Source: Pollutimonas sp. M17 (lineage in GTDB: Bacteria > Pseudomonadota > Gammaproteobacteria > Burkholderiales > Burkholderiaceae_B). Taken from it: a stretch of DNA of 64,000 bases. Where the stretch lies: the NCBI RefSeq assembly GCF_025836975.1, contig NZ_CP107548.1, positions 2,418,001-2,482,000 on the forward strand. Reading direction: 5' to 3'. The notes beneath the pieces were generated by a model. The model saw only the letters and a program-made list of their open reading frames with translations. It searched no databases and was not told the DNA's origin. Shown here piece after piece: positions 48,996-58,074 of the stretch (the stretch's first letter is position 1; every line of letters starts with the position of its first letter). The position numbers and the translations under genes were made by a program.

Positions 48996-50132
48996 TTATA
49001 TCGGCGCCGGCAGATCCCGCGCCAGGCGATCGGCCTGCGCATACACTTTCTTGGTGTCCTCGATGAAGCCGGGCGTGGAGAACATGTGCTCCACACGCTC
49101 GCGCGCCGATCGGCCCATTGCGGAAAGGCAGCGGGTGTCGGCCAATATGCGGCGCAGCGCATCGGCCAGAAAATCGATGTCTCCGGCGGGCGCCACCCAG
49201 CCATCGACGCCGTCGCGCACGTTTTCGGGCAAGCCGCCCGCATTGGACACCAGCGCCGGCAGGCCCATGGCCATGGTCTCGCAACTGGCATACGATGCGG
49301 CTTCACGATAGGAAAGGACGAAACCAATGTCGCAGGCGCCCAGCACCGTGCGCACGTCTTTGACCAGCCCCGGGAAAACCACCTGTTCGCGCATGGCCAG
49401 GGAATCGACCCTGGCCAGCATACAGGGCGTCGGAGGATCACCGGCGACCACCATCCGAAGGCGGCTCCGCAGGGGAGGCTCCAATCGCGAAATGGCCTGG
49501 ACCAGATCCAGCCAGCCCTTGTTGTAATCGGTTCCGCCTATGCTGCCCAATACCAGCACATCGGAATCCAAGGGCCCGAAAAGGCGGTCTCTGTGCGCCT
49601 GCTTGTCGGCCGGACCGACGGGCCTCAGGTGGTTGTGATCGATGCCGTTCCTGACCACGCTGATGGGATGGCGGCTATAGCCCGATTCACCCAGAATGCG
49701 GGCAACGTATTCGCATACGGCGATCGATGCATGCGTGCCGAATCTGGCCCGCAATCGATGACCGACGCTGCACACGGGGTTGGTATTGTGCTTGGTCCAG
49801 ACAATGGCCGGCCGGTGCCGCAGCCCCAGGCTGGCCAGCATGACATGCCTATGGTCGGCGCCCCCGTTTACATGCACCACGTCGAAGCGTTCTTGCCGGA
49901 GGAACTGGCGCAAACGCCAGACCTCCTTCAGAAGCGTCAGCGGGCGCGATGTATACAGGCCGGGCAGCACGCGTACGCCCGGCTCGGCGGATGCGGCTTG
50001 ATAAAGACGGCCGGTCGGCGGAGCGGCCACGGTCAGGTCGTACTGGGTTTTCAGCCCCTTGAGCAGGCTGAGCACATACGTGACATGGCCGCCGCCATTA
50101 CCATGGTGGATGTCGGTGATAAGGATTTTCAT
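48996..50132 (-). CDS. Glycosyltransferase family 4
   Basis: 378 residues, GT-B fold. ILITDIHHGNGGGHVTYVLSLLKGL opens the protein, and the donor-binding half has DIGFVLSYREAASYASCETMAMGLPALVSN with the E-x7-E motif. It is part of the LPS-core operon, 48 bases after the family 2 transferase and eight before the first deacetylase. Its sugar donor is unknown. Confidence 0.84.
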   Translation of the reverse strand: MKILITDIHHGNGGGHVTYVLSLLKGLKTQYDLTVAAPPTGRLYQAASAEPGVRVLPGLYTSRPLTLLKEVWRLRQFLRQERFDVVHVNGGADHRHVMLASLGLRHRPAIVWTKHNTNPVCSVGHRLRARFGTHASIAVCEYVARILGESGYSRHPISVVRNGIDHNHLRPVGPADKQAHRDRLFGPLDSDVLVLGSIGGTDYNKGWLDLVQAISRLEPPLRSRLRMVVAGDPPTPCMLARVDSLAMREQVVFPGLVKDVRTVLGACDIGFVLSYREAASYASCETMAMGLPALVSNAGGLPENVRDGVDGWVAPAGDIDFLADALRRILADTRCLSAMGRSARERVEHMFSTPGFIEDTKKVYAQADRLARDLPAPI

Positions 50133-50180
50133 TGTGAGCCGGCGATGCCCTTGAACGCCCCCGCGTCGCCGGCCCCGCCG

Positions 50181-50930
50181 TTACTTATTTTGTTTATTCA
50201 AAAACAGCAATTTATTGTAACGAAAAAAACTGCCTGCGGCGCCCATTGTTGCAAGAATGAAACCCTCTTTTCCGTCCAGAAAACCGCGTCGTATCAAATA
50301 GATACGGATAAAGGTCCATATGGCGTGGCCGGTCGCGCCCAACACGCTGGTCTTCCGGCCCCTTGCGTGCATCATGGCCGCGGCCTCGGACGAGTAAAGG
50401 TTTATCTTCGCGATGAATGTTTCCAGGTCGGCATAGGGGTAGTGCAGAAAGTGGCCCTCCAGCACCATAGGCTGGGAGCGGGGCTGCACGCTTTCGTGCA
50501 CTGCAACATCCTTGAACCGGGCGGTTCCCCGCTTGAACAGACGCAGCACGTGGTCCGGCCACCAGCCGCTATGGCGTATCCAGCGTCCGCCGAAATTCGA
50601 GAGTCGCGCAATTTTGTATGCCTCGGCGCGGGGATGCTCCAGTTCCCGGAGCATGGCCTCGGCCAATTCCGGCGTGACGCGTTCGTCGGCGTCGATGGAA
50701 AGCACCCATTCGCCCTCGGCCAGGTCCAGCGCCCGGTTCTTTTGCGGGCCGAAGCCCGGCCAATCGTCCGTCAGGCTGACTTTGGCGCCCTTGCCTTCGG
50801 CGATTTCCCGGGTCCCGTCCGTGCTCCCCGAGTCGATCACGATGATCTCGTCGGCGAAGCCGACCGAATCGATGCAGTCTCCGATATGCGCGGCCTCGTT
50901 CTTGGTGATGATGATGACCGAAAGCCTCAT
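50181..50930 (-). CDS. Glycosyltransferase family 2, LPS-core beta-glucosyltransferase-like
   Basis: 249 residues, GT-A fold. RLSVIIITKNEAAHIGDCIDSV and IVIDSGSTDGTREIA precede the DXD-like segment VLSIDADERVTPEL. This matches the WaaE/KdtX/LgtF type, inverting glucosyltransferases that add beta-glucose to heptose I. ATG at 50930 overlaps the stop of the upstream deacetylase by four bases. The C-terminal hydrophobic stretch may sit at the membrane surface. Confidence 0.87.
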   Translation of the reverse strand: MRLSVIIITKNEAAHIGDCIDSVGFADEIIVIDSGSTDGTREIAEGKGAKVSLTDDWPGFGPQKNRALDLAEGEWVLSIDADERVTPELAEAMLRELEHPRAEAYKIARLSNFGGRWIRHSGWWPDHVLRLFKRGTARFKDVAVHESVQPRSQPMVLEGHFLHYPYADLETFIAKINLYSSEAAAMMHARGRKTSVLGATGHAIWTFIRIYLIRRGFLDGKEGFILATMGAAGSFFRYNKLLFLNKQNK

Positions 50931-51766
50931 GCCCGCTTCCTCAGGCTGCGCTTCCAGAGCTTCCATCTGTTGAACAAGGGCCCGACAAGCGGATGCGCGG
51001 CCACCCGGATGCGCCGCCCCACCGAATTGCCCGAGGTGTTGCGCACCGCGAAGCGATAGATGTGCGCGGGATCGGTGCCCGGCCGGTTCTGGCCGAATGC
51101 CTGCGTGGTGTACAAATAGCGAAAGCCGGCATCGATGGCCAGCCGGGTGTAGTCGACATCGAAATAACCCTGCGGCCAGCAGAAATGATCCGAAACGCCG
51201 CCCAGATGAGTCTGCAGGGCGGCACGCGAAAGGGCCAGTTCTTCCGCGATGCGGATGTTTTTATCGGCCGGCGCGCTCAGGTCCCATCGTGTATGGGTAT
51301 GCGTATGGCTGTGGAACTCGATGACGCCGTCGTCTCGCATGGCCTTGATTTCGCTCCAGCGCAAAACGACCTCGTCGCCGCGGCCCTGCGCAATGCGCGC
51401 TTCGCAGTCGTGGTGGGAGGGTGTCTCAGGAAGCTCGCCCTGTCCCAGGCAATGACGCGGGGGGCCGTCGCCCATCCATCCCGTGACCAGGAACACCATG
51501 GCGGTATAGCCGTATTTTTTCAGCAGCGGATAGGCGTAGACCCAGTTGTCCAGATAACCGTCATCGAAGGTGATCAGCACGGAACGGGCGGGAGCGGGCC
51601 TGCCGCCCAAGTGCGCGGCAAACTCATCGCTGCTGAGCGATCGATAGCCATGGCGCTTCAGCCATTGCAACTGATCCTCGAAATTGGAAGGAGTGACATT
51701 GATCATGCCCTCGACGGGGGAAACATGGTGGTACATCAGTACCGGCACGGTCCGGTTATGCTTCAT
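50927..51766 (-). CDS. Polysaccharide deacetylase (NodB family), second of two
   Basis: 279 residues. NodB motif 1 is LITFDDGYLDNW, motif 2 is EFHSHTHTHT (extra histidines around the usual HxxxH), and motif 3 is CWPQGYFD. It begins KHNRTVPVLMYHHVSP. Its start overlaps the glycosyltransferase stop upstream and its stop overlaps the family 2 gene, both as ATGA. It differs enough from the first deacetylase to have another sugar or position as target. Confidence 0.86.
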   Translation of the reverse strand: MKHNRTVPVLMYHHVSPVEGMINVTPSNFEDQLQWLKRHGYRSLSSDEFAAHLGGRPAPARSVLITFDDGYLDNWVYAYPLLKKYGYTAMVFLVTGWMGDGPPRHCLGQGELPETPSHHDCEARIAQGRGDEVVLRWSEIKAMRDDGVIEFHSHTHTHTRWDLSAPADKNIRIAEELALSRAALQTHLGGVSDHFCWPQGYFDVDYTRLAIDAGFRYLYTTQAFGQNRPGTDPAHIYRFAVRNTSGNSVGRRIRVAAHPLVGPLFNRWKLWKRSLRKRA

Positions 51767-52863
51767 GACTTTCGCTCCGCAAGCCAACGGGTATAGCAGG
51801 ATTCAATACGTTCCACCATGGCAGCCAGGCTGAATCTGCCCTGCTCGCGGCAGAATTCCAGGCCGGCCCGGCCCATGCGCCTGCGCAGGTCCGGATCGTC
51901 GACCAGGCGCCTTATGGCCTGCGTCAACGCCGCCCGGTCATCCAGCGGCACAAGCAGGCCGCTGACGCCGTCCCGCATCATTTCCGGGACGCCGTCCACG
52001 CGGGTTCCGACGACGGGCAGGCCCGCCGCGCCCGCCTCGACGAAAACAGTGCCCGACGCTTCCTTGCGCGTCGCCAGGGCGAACACATCGAAGCCCGCCA
52101 ACAGGTTGGGCACATCGCGCCGGGCGCCGAGCAAGTGGATGCGCCGCTGCAACTTTTTCTCCGCCACATAGGCCTGCACCTCCTCGAAGACCGGCGACCC
52201 TCCGCCGACCAATACCAGATGCAGCCCGGGCTTTTCATGGATCAGGGGCTCCATGGCATCGATCAGGTCTTTATGCCCCTTCTGCGCGCGCATGACGGCC
52301 ACGCAGCCCACCACGATGTCGCCCTCCGCCAGCCCCAATTCCTGGCGCAAGCTCGACTGCCCGGGTATGGGCGGCAGCTCGACGGCCGGATAGACGGTTG
52401 CCACATGGCCCGGCGGCACACCGCGTTCGATCAGGTGTTCACGCACGAAATCGCTGGCGGTGGTGACCCGGTGGGGAATCACGGTATAGGACAGCAGCGA
52501 GCCCACACGGTTGGCCAGATGGCGTGTGCGCACGATCAGCGGCGTGCCGGCCAGACGGCCGGCGCAGCCCGCCACGATCGTGTCGCGACGGCTATGGGTA
52601 TTGAGCACGTCGAAGCGTCCGCCGCGCAATATTTTCCGGATGGCGGCTACGCTTTTGACGAAGTTGACCGGCCCGTCCATATAAGTGGTGTGCACGGTGA
52701 AGCCCTGCTCGCGCAAGCGCTGCGTCAACATGGCATGCGGCTGGCAAACCGCTTCCAGGTGATGACCGCGATCGCGCATGGCCAGCATCATTCGATAGAT
52801 GTATTGTTCCTGCCCGCCGAAACTGGTGGCGGCTTCCGAATGAAGGATGCGCAAAGGCGTCAT
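51763..52863 (-). CDS. Glycosyltransferase family 4
   Basis: 366 residues. The N-terminal ILHSEAATSFGGQEQYIYRMM and the donor site DVFALATRKEASGTVFVEAGAAGLPVVGT (E-x7-E) mark a GT-B retaining enzyme. ATG at 52863 overlaps the dnaE stop by four bases, so the LPS-core operon is physically coupled to dnaE. The longer frame upstream runs inside dnaE and is rejected. It is the first glycosyltransferase of the run. Confidence 0.85.
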   Translation of the reverse strand: MTPLRILHSEAATSFGGQEQYIYRMMLAMRDRGHHLEAVCQPHAMLTQRLREQGFTVHTTYMDGPVNFVKSVAAIRKILRGGRFDVLNTHSRRDTIVAGCAGRLAGTPLIVRTRHLANRVGSLLSYTVIPHRVTTASDFVREHLIERGVPPGHVATVYPAVELPPIPGQSSLRQELGLAEGDIVVGCVAVMRAQKGHKDLIDAMEPLIHEKPGLHLVLVGGGSPVFEEVQAYVAEKKLQRRIHLLGARRDVPNLLAGFDVFALATRKEASGTVFVEAGAAGLPVVGTRVDGVPEMMRDGVSGLLVPLDDRAALTQAIRRLVDDPDLRRRMGRAGLEFCREQGRFSLAAMVERIESCYTRWLAERKS

Positions 52864-55800
52864 GAATACGTGATCTCCACGCCGTCCGGCTGGGCCCAGT
52901 CGCCCAATTGATCGAGCATGGCATCGGCCATGCGGACACGCCAGTCTTCGCCCAGGCGGATCATGCACTGATAATCTTCGCGGTGCAGGCGAACCTCGAC
53001 CGGCACGCCCGGGACGCCGTTTTCAGGTTCGGCGCGGAAAGGATTGAGCATCTGCCGCAGGCGGGCGGCATCGGCATTGCCGTTGAGCGTGATGCGCAGG
53101 CTGCGGGCTCGCGCTTCGCGGGCCAGCTGCAAGTCGAACACCGATTCGGCCGAGACCCGCAAGCCGCCGGAATAGTCATCGTTGCTGACCTTGCCTTGGA
53201 TGATGACCAGGCGGTCCTCCTTCAGGCGATTGCGATGCTGCTCGTACAGTTCGTTGAAGATCGCCACCTCGACCTGCGCCGAGCCGTCGTCCAGCACGGC
53301 ATAAAGCATCTTGCCGCGGCGGGTCATTTTCGGGCGCACGGAAGACAATACGCCGGCAAACCATTGCGGGCTGCGCGACGGCTCAAGGCGGGCCAGCGGC
53401 TTGGGCGCGAAGCGGCGCACCTCGTCGCGCCAGGCGTCGAACAGATGGCCGCTGAAATAGAAGCCCAGCGCGGCCTTCTCCTGGGTCAGACGGGTTTGCA
53501 GGTCCCAGGGCGCCACCTTGGCCAGTTCGCCCTCGACGATGTCGTTGGCATCGTCGGCGAAAAGCGATACCTGGTTGGCGCTGCGCTCGACCTGTTCGGC
53601 CGCCTCGATGGCGTTGCCCACCGTGGCCAGCAGGGCCGCCCGGTTTTCCTCTATCGTATCGAAGGCCCCGGCGCGTATCAGCGCCTCGATGCAGCGGCGA
53701 TTGACCGTATGCCGGTCCACACGACGGCAAAAATCGAACAGGCTGGCAAACGGACCGCCTTCGTCCCGGATGCGGATGATTTCCTCGACGGCGCCCTGCC
53801 CCGTGCCCTTTACCGCACCCAGGCCGTAGCGCATGGTCCGCGGCGGCTGGCCCTTGGCGGAATGGGCATCGGGTACCGGCTCGAAGCGGTAGGCCGACGC
53901 GTTGACGTCGGGCGGCAAGACCTCGACGCCGTTGGCCAGCGCGTCCTTCCAGAATATCTGCACCTTGTCGGTATCGTCCATGTCGGACGACAAGGTGGCG
54001 GCCAGGAACTCGGCCGGATGGTAATGCTTCAGCCAGGCGGTCTGGTAGGCGATGAGGGCGTAGGCGGCGGAGTGGCTTTTATTGAAGCCGTAGCCCGCGA
54101 ACTTCTCCATCAGGTCGAAGAGCTTGACGGCCAGCTTGGCATCGTAGCCCTTCTCGACCGCGCCCTTTTCAAAGATGGCCCGGTGCTTGGCCATTTCCTC
54201 GGCCTTCTTCTTGCCCATGGCACGGCGCAGCAAGTCGGCGCCGCCCAGCGTGTACCCGCCGATGATCTGCGAAATCAGCATCACCTGCTCTTGATACACG
54301 ATCACGCCATAGGTGCTGGTCAGCACGGGCTCCAGGTCTTTATGGAAATAATCGACTTCGGCGCGGCCGTGCTTGCGGTTGACGAAGTCCACCACCATGC
54401 CCGACTCCAGCGGCCCCGGACGATACAGGGCCAGCATGGCGATGACGTCTTCGAAGGTGTTGGGGCGCAGGTTCTTGAGCAGTTCCTTCATGCCCCGTGA
54501 TTCAAGCTGGAACACCGCCGTGGTGTTGCCTTCGCTGAGCAGCTTGTAGGCTTGCGGGTCGTTCAGCGGCAGCGCCATGACGTCGAAGTCGCGCTTGTCT
54601 TCGTTGAACTGCCGCACGTAGCGCACCGCCCAGTCCAGAATGGTCAGATTGCGCAGGCCCAGGAAGTCGAACTTGACCAGGCCGGCCGCCTCGACGTCGT
54701 CCTTGTCGAATTGCGACACCGCATTGCTGTCGGTGCCCGGCTGGCAATACAGGGGGCAGAAATCGGTCAGCTTGCCCGGAGCGATCAGCACGCCCCCGGC
54801 ATGCATGCCGATATTGCGCGTCAACCCTTCCAGCGGCCGCGCCAGGTCGATCAGCGCGCGTACTTCTTCCTCTTGCTCGTAGCGTTCCTTGAAGCTAGGT
54901 TCTTCTTCCAATGCCCGTCCCAGGGTCCAGGGGTCGGCCGGGCTGAACGGGATCAGCTTGGACAGGCCATCGCACAGGGAATACGGCATTTCAAGGACCC
55001 GCCCCACGTCGCGCACCACCGCCTTGGCGCCCAGGGTGCCGAAGGTGGCGATCTGGCTGACGGCCGCCTTCCCGTACTTCTGCTTGACGTAGTCGATGAC
55101 GCGTTCGCGGTTGTCCTGGCAGAAGTCGATATCGAAGTCGGGCATGGAAACCCGCTCGGGATTCAGGAAGCGCTCGAACAGCAAGTCGTAGCGTATGGGG
55201 TCCAGGTCGGTGATGCCCAGGGAATAAGCCACCAGGGACCCTGCGCCCGATCCGCGCCCCGGCCCCACGGGCACCCCGTTGTTCTTGCCCCAGTTGATGA
55301 AGTCGGCCACGATCAGGAAGTAGCCCGGAAAGCCCATGCCGATGATGGTCTTGCATTCCCAGCGCAACCGCTCCTGGTATTGGGGATAGTTCGCCTGGCG
55401 CTCGGCCTCGTCGGGAAAGAGCTGGACCATGCGCTTTTCCAGGCCTTCCTGGGCCAGTTGGACCAGGTAATCGTCCAGTGTGATGCCGTCGGGCGTGGGA
55501 AAGTCGGGCAGGCGCGGCTTGCCCAGTTCCAGCGTAAGGTTGCAGCGCTTGGCGATTTCCACCGAATTGGTCAGCGCCGAGGGCACATCCGCAAAGCGCT
55601 CCGCCATTTCAAGAGAACTGAGCAAATATTGCTCCTGGGTGTAACGGCGCACCCGCCGCGCATTGCCCAGTTGTTCACCTTCGGCGATGCAGACCCGCGC
55701 CTCGTGGGCGCGAAAATCGCTGGATTGCAGGAACTGCACGGGATGGGTGGCCACGACGGGCAGGCCCAGCTTGCCGGCAAGCCGCATGGCGGCCTGCACA

Positions 55801-56351
55801 TAGGCCTCGTCGCCGTCATGTCCGCTGCGCTGCAGTTCGATATAGTAGCTGTCCGGAAAAGCCCTGGCCCAGCTTGCCGCGACCAGTTCGGCCTCATCCA
55901 TGCGGCCGGCTTCCAGCATCTGGCCCACGTCGCCCGCCCGGCCGCCCGAAATCACGATCAGGCCTTCCCGGCCCGACAGCCATTCGCGGCGCACTTCCGC
56001 CCGGGCCTTGTACTGGTTGTCGAGCCAGGCGCGGGTCAGTATCTCGCACAGGGCCAGGTAGCCCTGCTGATTGCGGGCCAGCAGGAGCAGGCGGGACGGC
56101 TTTTCGCGGTCCTGCTCGTTCTCGAGCCAGACGTCGCAACCCGCGATGGGCTTGATGCCGGCGCCGCGCGCCGACTTGTAGAACTTGATGAAGCCGAACA
56201 GGTTGGAAAGATCGGTCAGCGCCATGGCGGGCTGGCCGTATTCGGCCGCCTTCTTCACCAGGTCGGGAATGCGGGCCAGGCCGTCCACCACCGAAAATTC
56301 GGAATGGACGCGCAAATGCACAAATGGGGTAGGAGAAATCGCTTCGGTCAT
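52860..56351 (-). CDS. dnaE: DNA polymerase III alpha subunit
   Basis: 1163 residues, as in E. coli. The PHP domain opens with FVHLRVHSEFSVVDGL, the polymerase C-family core has SMPDFDIDFCQDNRERV with the catalytic aspartates, and GLVKFDFLGLRNLTIL holds the third. A C-terminal OB fold and tau-binding region follow. It is the replicative polymerase. Its stop codon overlaps the next gene's start, and a GntR gene ends 54 bases upstream on the same strand. Confidence 0.97.
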   Translation of the reverse strand: MTEAISPTPFVHLRVHSEFSVVDGLARIPDLVKKAAEYGQPAMALTDLSNLFGFIKFYKSARGAGIKPIAGCDVWLENEQDREKPSRLLLLARNQQGYLALCEILTRAWLDNQYKARAEVRREWLSGREGLIVISGGRAGDVGQMLEAGRMDEAELVAASWARAFPDSYYIELQRSGHDGDEAYVQAAMRLAGKLGLPVVATHPVQFLQSSDFRAHEARVCIAEGEQLGNARRVRRYTQEQYLLSSLEMAERFADVPSALTNSVEIAKRCNLTLELGKPRLPDFPTPDGITLDDYLVQLAQEGLEKRMVQLFPDEAERQANYPQYQERLRWECKTIIGMGFPGYFLIVADFINWGKNNGVPVGPGRGSGAGSLVAYSLGITDLDPIRYDLLFERFLNPERVSMPDFDIDFCQDNRERVIDYVKQKYGKAAVSQIATFGTLGAKAVVRDVGRVLEMPYSLCDGLSKLIPFSPADPWTLGRALEEEPSFKERYEQEEEVRALIDLARPLEGLTRNIGMHAGGVLIAPGKLTDFCPLYCQPGTDSNAVSQFDKDDVEAAGLVKFDFLGLRNLTILDWAVRYVRQFNEDKRDFDVMALPLNDPQAYKLLSEGNTTAVFQLESRGMKELLKNLRPNTFEDVIAMLALYRPGPLESGMVVDFVNRKHGRAEVDYFHKDLEPVLTSTYGVIVYQEQVMLISQIIGGYTLGGADLLRRAMGKKKAEEMAKHRAIFEKGAVEKGYDAKLAVKLFDLMEKFAGYGFNKSHSAAYALIAYQTAWLKHYHPAEFLAATLSSDMDDTDKVQIFWKDALANGVEVLPPDVNASAYRFEPVPDAHSAKGQPPRTMRYGLGAVKGTGQGAVEEIIRIRDEGGPFASLFDFCRRVDRHTVNRRCIEALIRAGAFDTIEENRAALLATVGNAIEAAEQVERSANQVSLFADDANDIVEGELAKVAPWDLQTRLTQEKAALGFYFSGHLFDAWRDEVRRFAPKPLARLEPSRSPQWFAGVLSSVRPKMTRRGKMLYAVLDDGSAQVEVAIFNELYEQHRNRLKEDRLVIIQGKVSNDDYSGGLRVSAESVFDLQLAREARARSLRITLNGNADAARLRQMLNPFRAEPENGVPGVPVEVRLHREDYQCMIRLGEDWRVRMADAMLDQLGDWAQPDGVEITYS

Positions 56352-56405
56352 GGTCGGATTGTACCCACCCCGGCGCCCATGCGTGAGCCCTGGAGGCTGC
56401 CGATT

Positions 56406-57176
56406 TTATATAGCGGACGAGCCGCCGCCCTGCTCGGCATCGGCTGCCGTCGCGGCGGCCAGGGCCCGGGCTTTTCCATTGAGCACATGGCGCTTGAACG
56501 CCCGGCCGGCCCGCGCAGCGTCGCGCGCCGCTATGGCCTCGACGATATCGTCGTGCTCCTGGTTGGAAATGGCGATGCCGGACGGCTGGACCAGGCTGCG
56601 ATGACGATACAGGTGCAGTTCTTTATCGGTTCCCAGGAACATGTCGACCAGGCGCTGGTTTCCGGTGCAGCGCACGAGCGCGCTGTGAAAAGCGATGTTT
56701 TGCCGGTAATACTCCGCCACGCCCCCGGACCGGACCGTGTCCTTCATGCCTTGAACCATCAGGCGCAAGGCGGCGATATCGTCGTCCGAGGCCCGCTGAA
56801 CGATCAGCTTTCCCGCCAGCCCGGCCAGGGCGCCCCGGATTTCATAGATATCCATGGCGCGCTGCACATCGATGCTGCACACGAACATGCCGCGGTTCTT
56901 GATGATCTCGACCATGCCGGCCTGCTCGAGCTTGCGGCAGGCCTCGCGGATGGGGCTTCGGCTTACGCCGAAGGCCTGGGCCAGGGCCAGCTCGTTGATG
57001 CGTTCACCGGCCTTGAGTTCTCCGCCCAGGATCATTCGTTCGATTTTCTCCTGCAGGACCGTGGTGAGCGATTCCGATCGAAGAAAAGCGAGCGCCGAGG
57101 ACTCGTCTTGCGCAGCCTCGTGGGACGCCGCCGATCGCGGCGCTTTCGCATGTGTGGCGAGAGTGTTGTCAGCCAT
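56406..57176 (-). CDS. GntR-family transcriptional regulator, FCD type
   Basis: 256 residues. The winged helix includes LQEKIERMILGGELKAGERINE and FGVSRSPIREACRKLEQAGM; the FCD domain has YEIRGALAGLAGKLIVQ and the metal-binding-type YRQNIAFHSALVRCTGN. A long low-complexity N terminus precedes the DNA-binding domain. It is the last gene of the receptor-udh-amidohydrolase operon, an unusual place for the regulator, and probably acts on the bug/pdxA2 control region. ATG at 57176 is preferred over TTG three codons upstream. Confidence 0.87.
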   Translation of the reverse strand: MADNTLATHAKAPRSAASHEAAQDESSALAFLRSESLTTVLQEKIERMILGGELKAGERINELALAQAFGVSRSPIREACRKLEQAGMVEIIKNRGMFVCSIDVQRAMDIYEIRGALAGLAGKLIVQRASDDDIAALRLMVQGMKDTVRSGGVAEYYRQNIAFHSALVRCTGNQRLVDMFLGTDKELHLYRHRSLVQPSGIAISNQEHDDIVEAIAARDAARAGRAFKRHVLNGKARALAAATAADAEQGGGSSAI

Positions 57177-57225
57177 AGAGATCAAACATTACACAGAACA
57201 AACCGGGACCTGGAGGTCGTTGGGC

Positions 57226-58074
57226 CTAGTCCGCGGGAACGAATCCGTAAAGCCTGGCCGGATTGTCGACCAGCACGGCGTGCTTTTCGTCATCCGAGCG
57301 GAGGATATCCAGCAAGGACCCCAGCGTTGCCGCGTCGTCGGGCTTGTGCCCGGCGGGAAGATTGGGATGCGGCCAGTTCATCCCCCAAATGACGCGTTCA
57401 GCGCCGGCGTCCAAAAACGCATGCACACGCGAGCTTAGCGCATTGAAATCGGATGCGCCATCGGGCGTCCCATAATAGGGCGCGGCCAGTTTAATCCATC
57501 CGCCGTTTGCGATGAACTCGACCACCGTCCGGAACGCCTTGTCATCGGTGCCCGTCTCCGCCGGGAAGCGCCCGAGGTGATCGATGACGATGGGACAGGG
57601 CATGTATTCCAGATCGGCGCAGGCCTGCGCCAGTTCCGATCCCCCGGCCTGAACCAGCAAGCTCCAGCCGAGACCGGCCGCCCGTTCCGCCGCCAGCCCG
57701 ATCGCGGCCAGATCCACGGGCGCGCCCTGGGGAAACAAGTAGCGGATGCCCCGTATGCCGGCCTCATGCAGGCTTGCCATATCGGCCTGGCCCAGCGCGG
57801 CGCAGGCCATGACGATGCCGCGCGCCCGATGCCGGCCCAGCCTGGCGATTCCGTCCAGCATGCATTGCGGGTCCGGTCCGTATGCCTTGGCCTGCACAAA
57901 GACGTGGCGCCGTATTCCCAGCTCTTGCGCACGCCCGAGGTAGTCGTCGAGGGTGGCGTTGCTTTCCGCCTGCTGGCCCGGGCATGCCGGATAGCGCGCC
58001 GCATCGCCGTAGATGTGGGAGTGCGTATCGCAGGCGCCCTCCGGAAGACACAAGGATTTGTCGGTCGGCATCAT
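57226..58074 (-). CDS. Amidohydrolase of the COG3618/LigI group, lactonase-type
   Basis: 282 residues of the metal-dependent (or metal-free) amidohydrolase superfamily. CDTHSHIYGDAARYP is the N-terminal HxH, IVIDHLGRFP is the second His-Asp element, and VIWGMNWPHPN holds the Asp/Trp-Pro-His signature of the COG3618 group. Members hydrolyse lactones: 2-pyrone-4,6-dicarboxylate, fuconolactone, or galactarolactone. The adjacent udh supports an aldarolactone substrate. Its start overlaps the udh stop by four bases. Its exact reaction is inferred from context. Confidence 0.82.
   Translation of the reverse strand: MMPTDKSLCLPEGACDTHSHIYGDAARYPACPGQQAESNATLDDYLGRAQELGIRRHVFVQAKAYGPDPQCMLDGIARLGRHRARGIVMACAALGQADMASLHEAGIRGIRYLFPQGAPVDLAAIGLAAERAAGLGWSLLVQAGGSELAQACADLEYMPCPIVIDHLGRFPAETGTDDKAFRTVVEFIANGGWIKLAAPYYGTPDGASDFNALSSRVHAFLDAGAERVIWGMNWPHPNLPAGHKPDDAATLGSLLDILRSDDEKHAVLVDNPARLYGFVPAD

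Noticed and set aside
49086-51059. A 657-codon open frame opposite the LPS operon
   Set aside because: It crosses three real genes with intact motifs on the minus strand and matches no recognisable family.
54552-57392. A 946-codon open frame on the strand opposite dnaE
   Set aside because: It is a GC-rich shadow of dnaE and the GntR gene. The dnaE frame has clear family motifs throughout; the opposite frame has low-complexity Arg/Gly/His composition and no ribosome-binding site.
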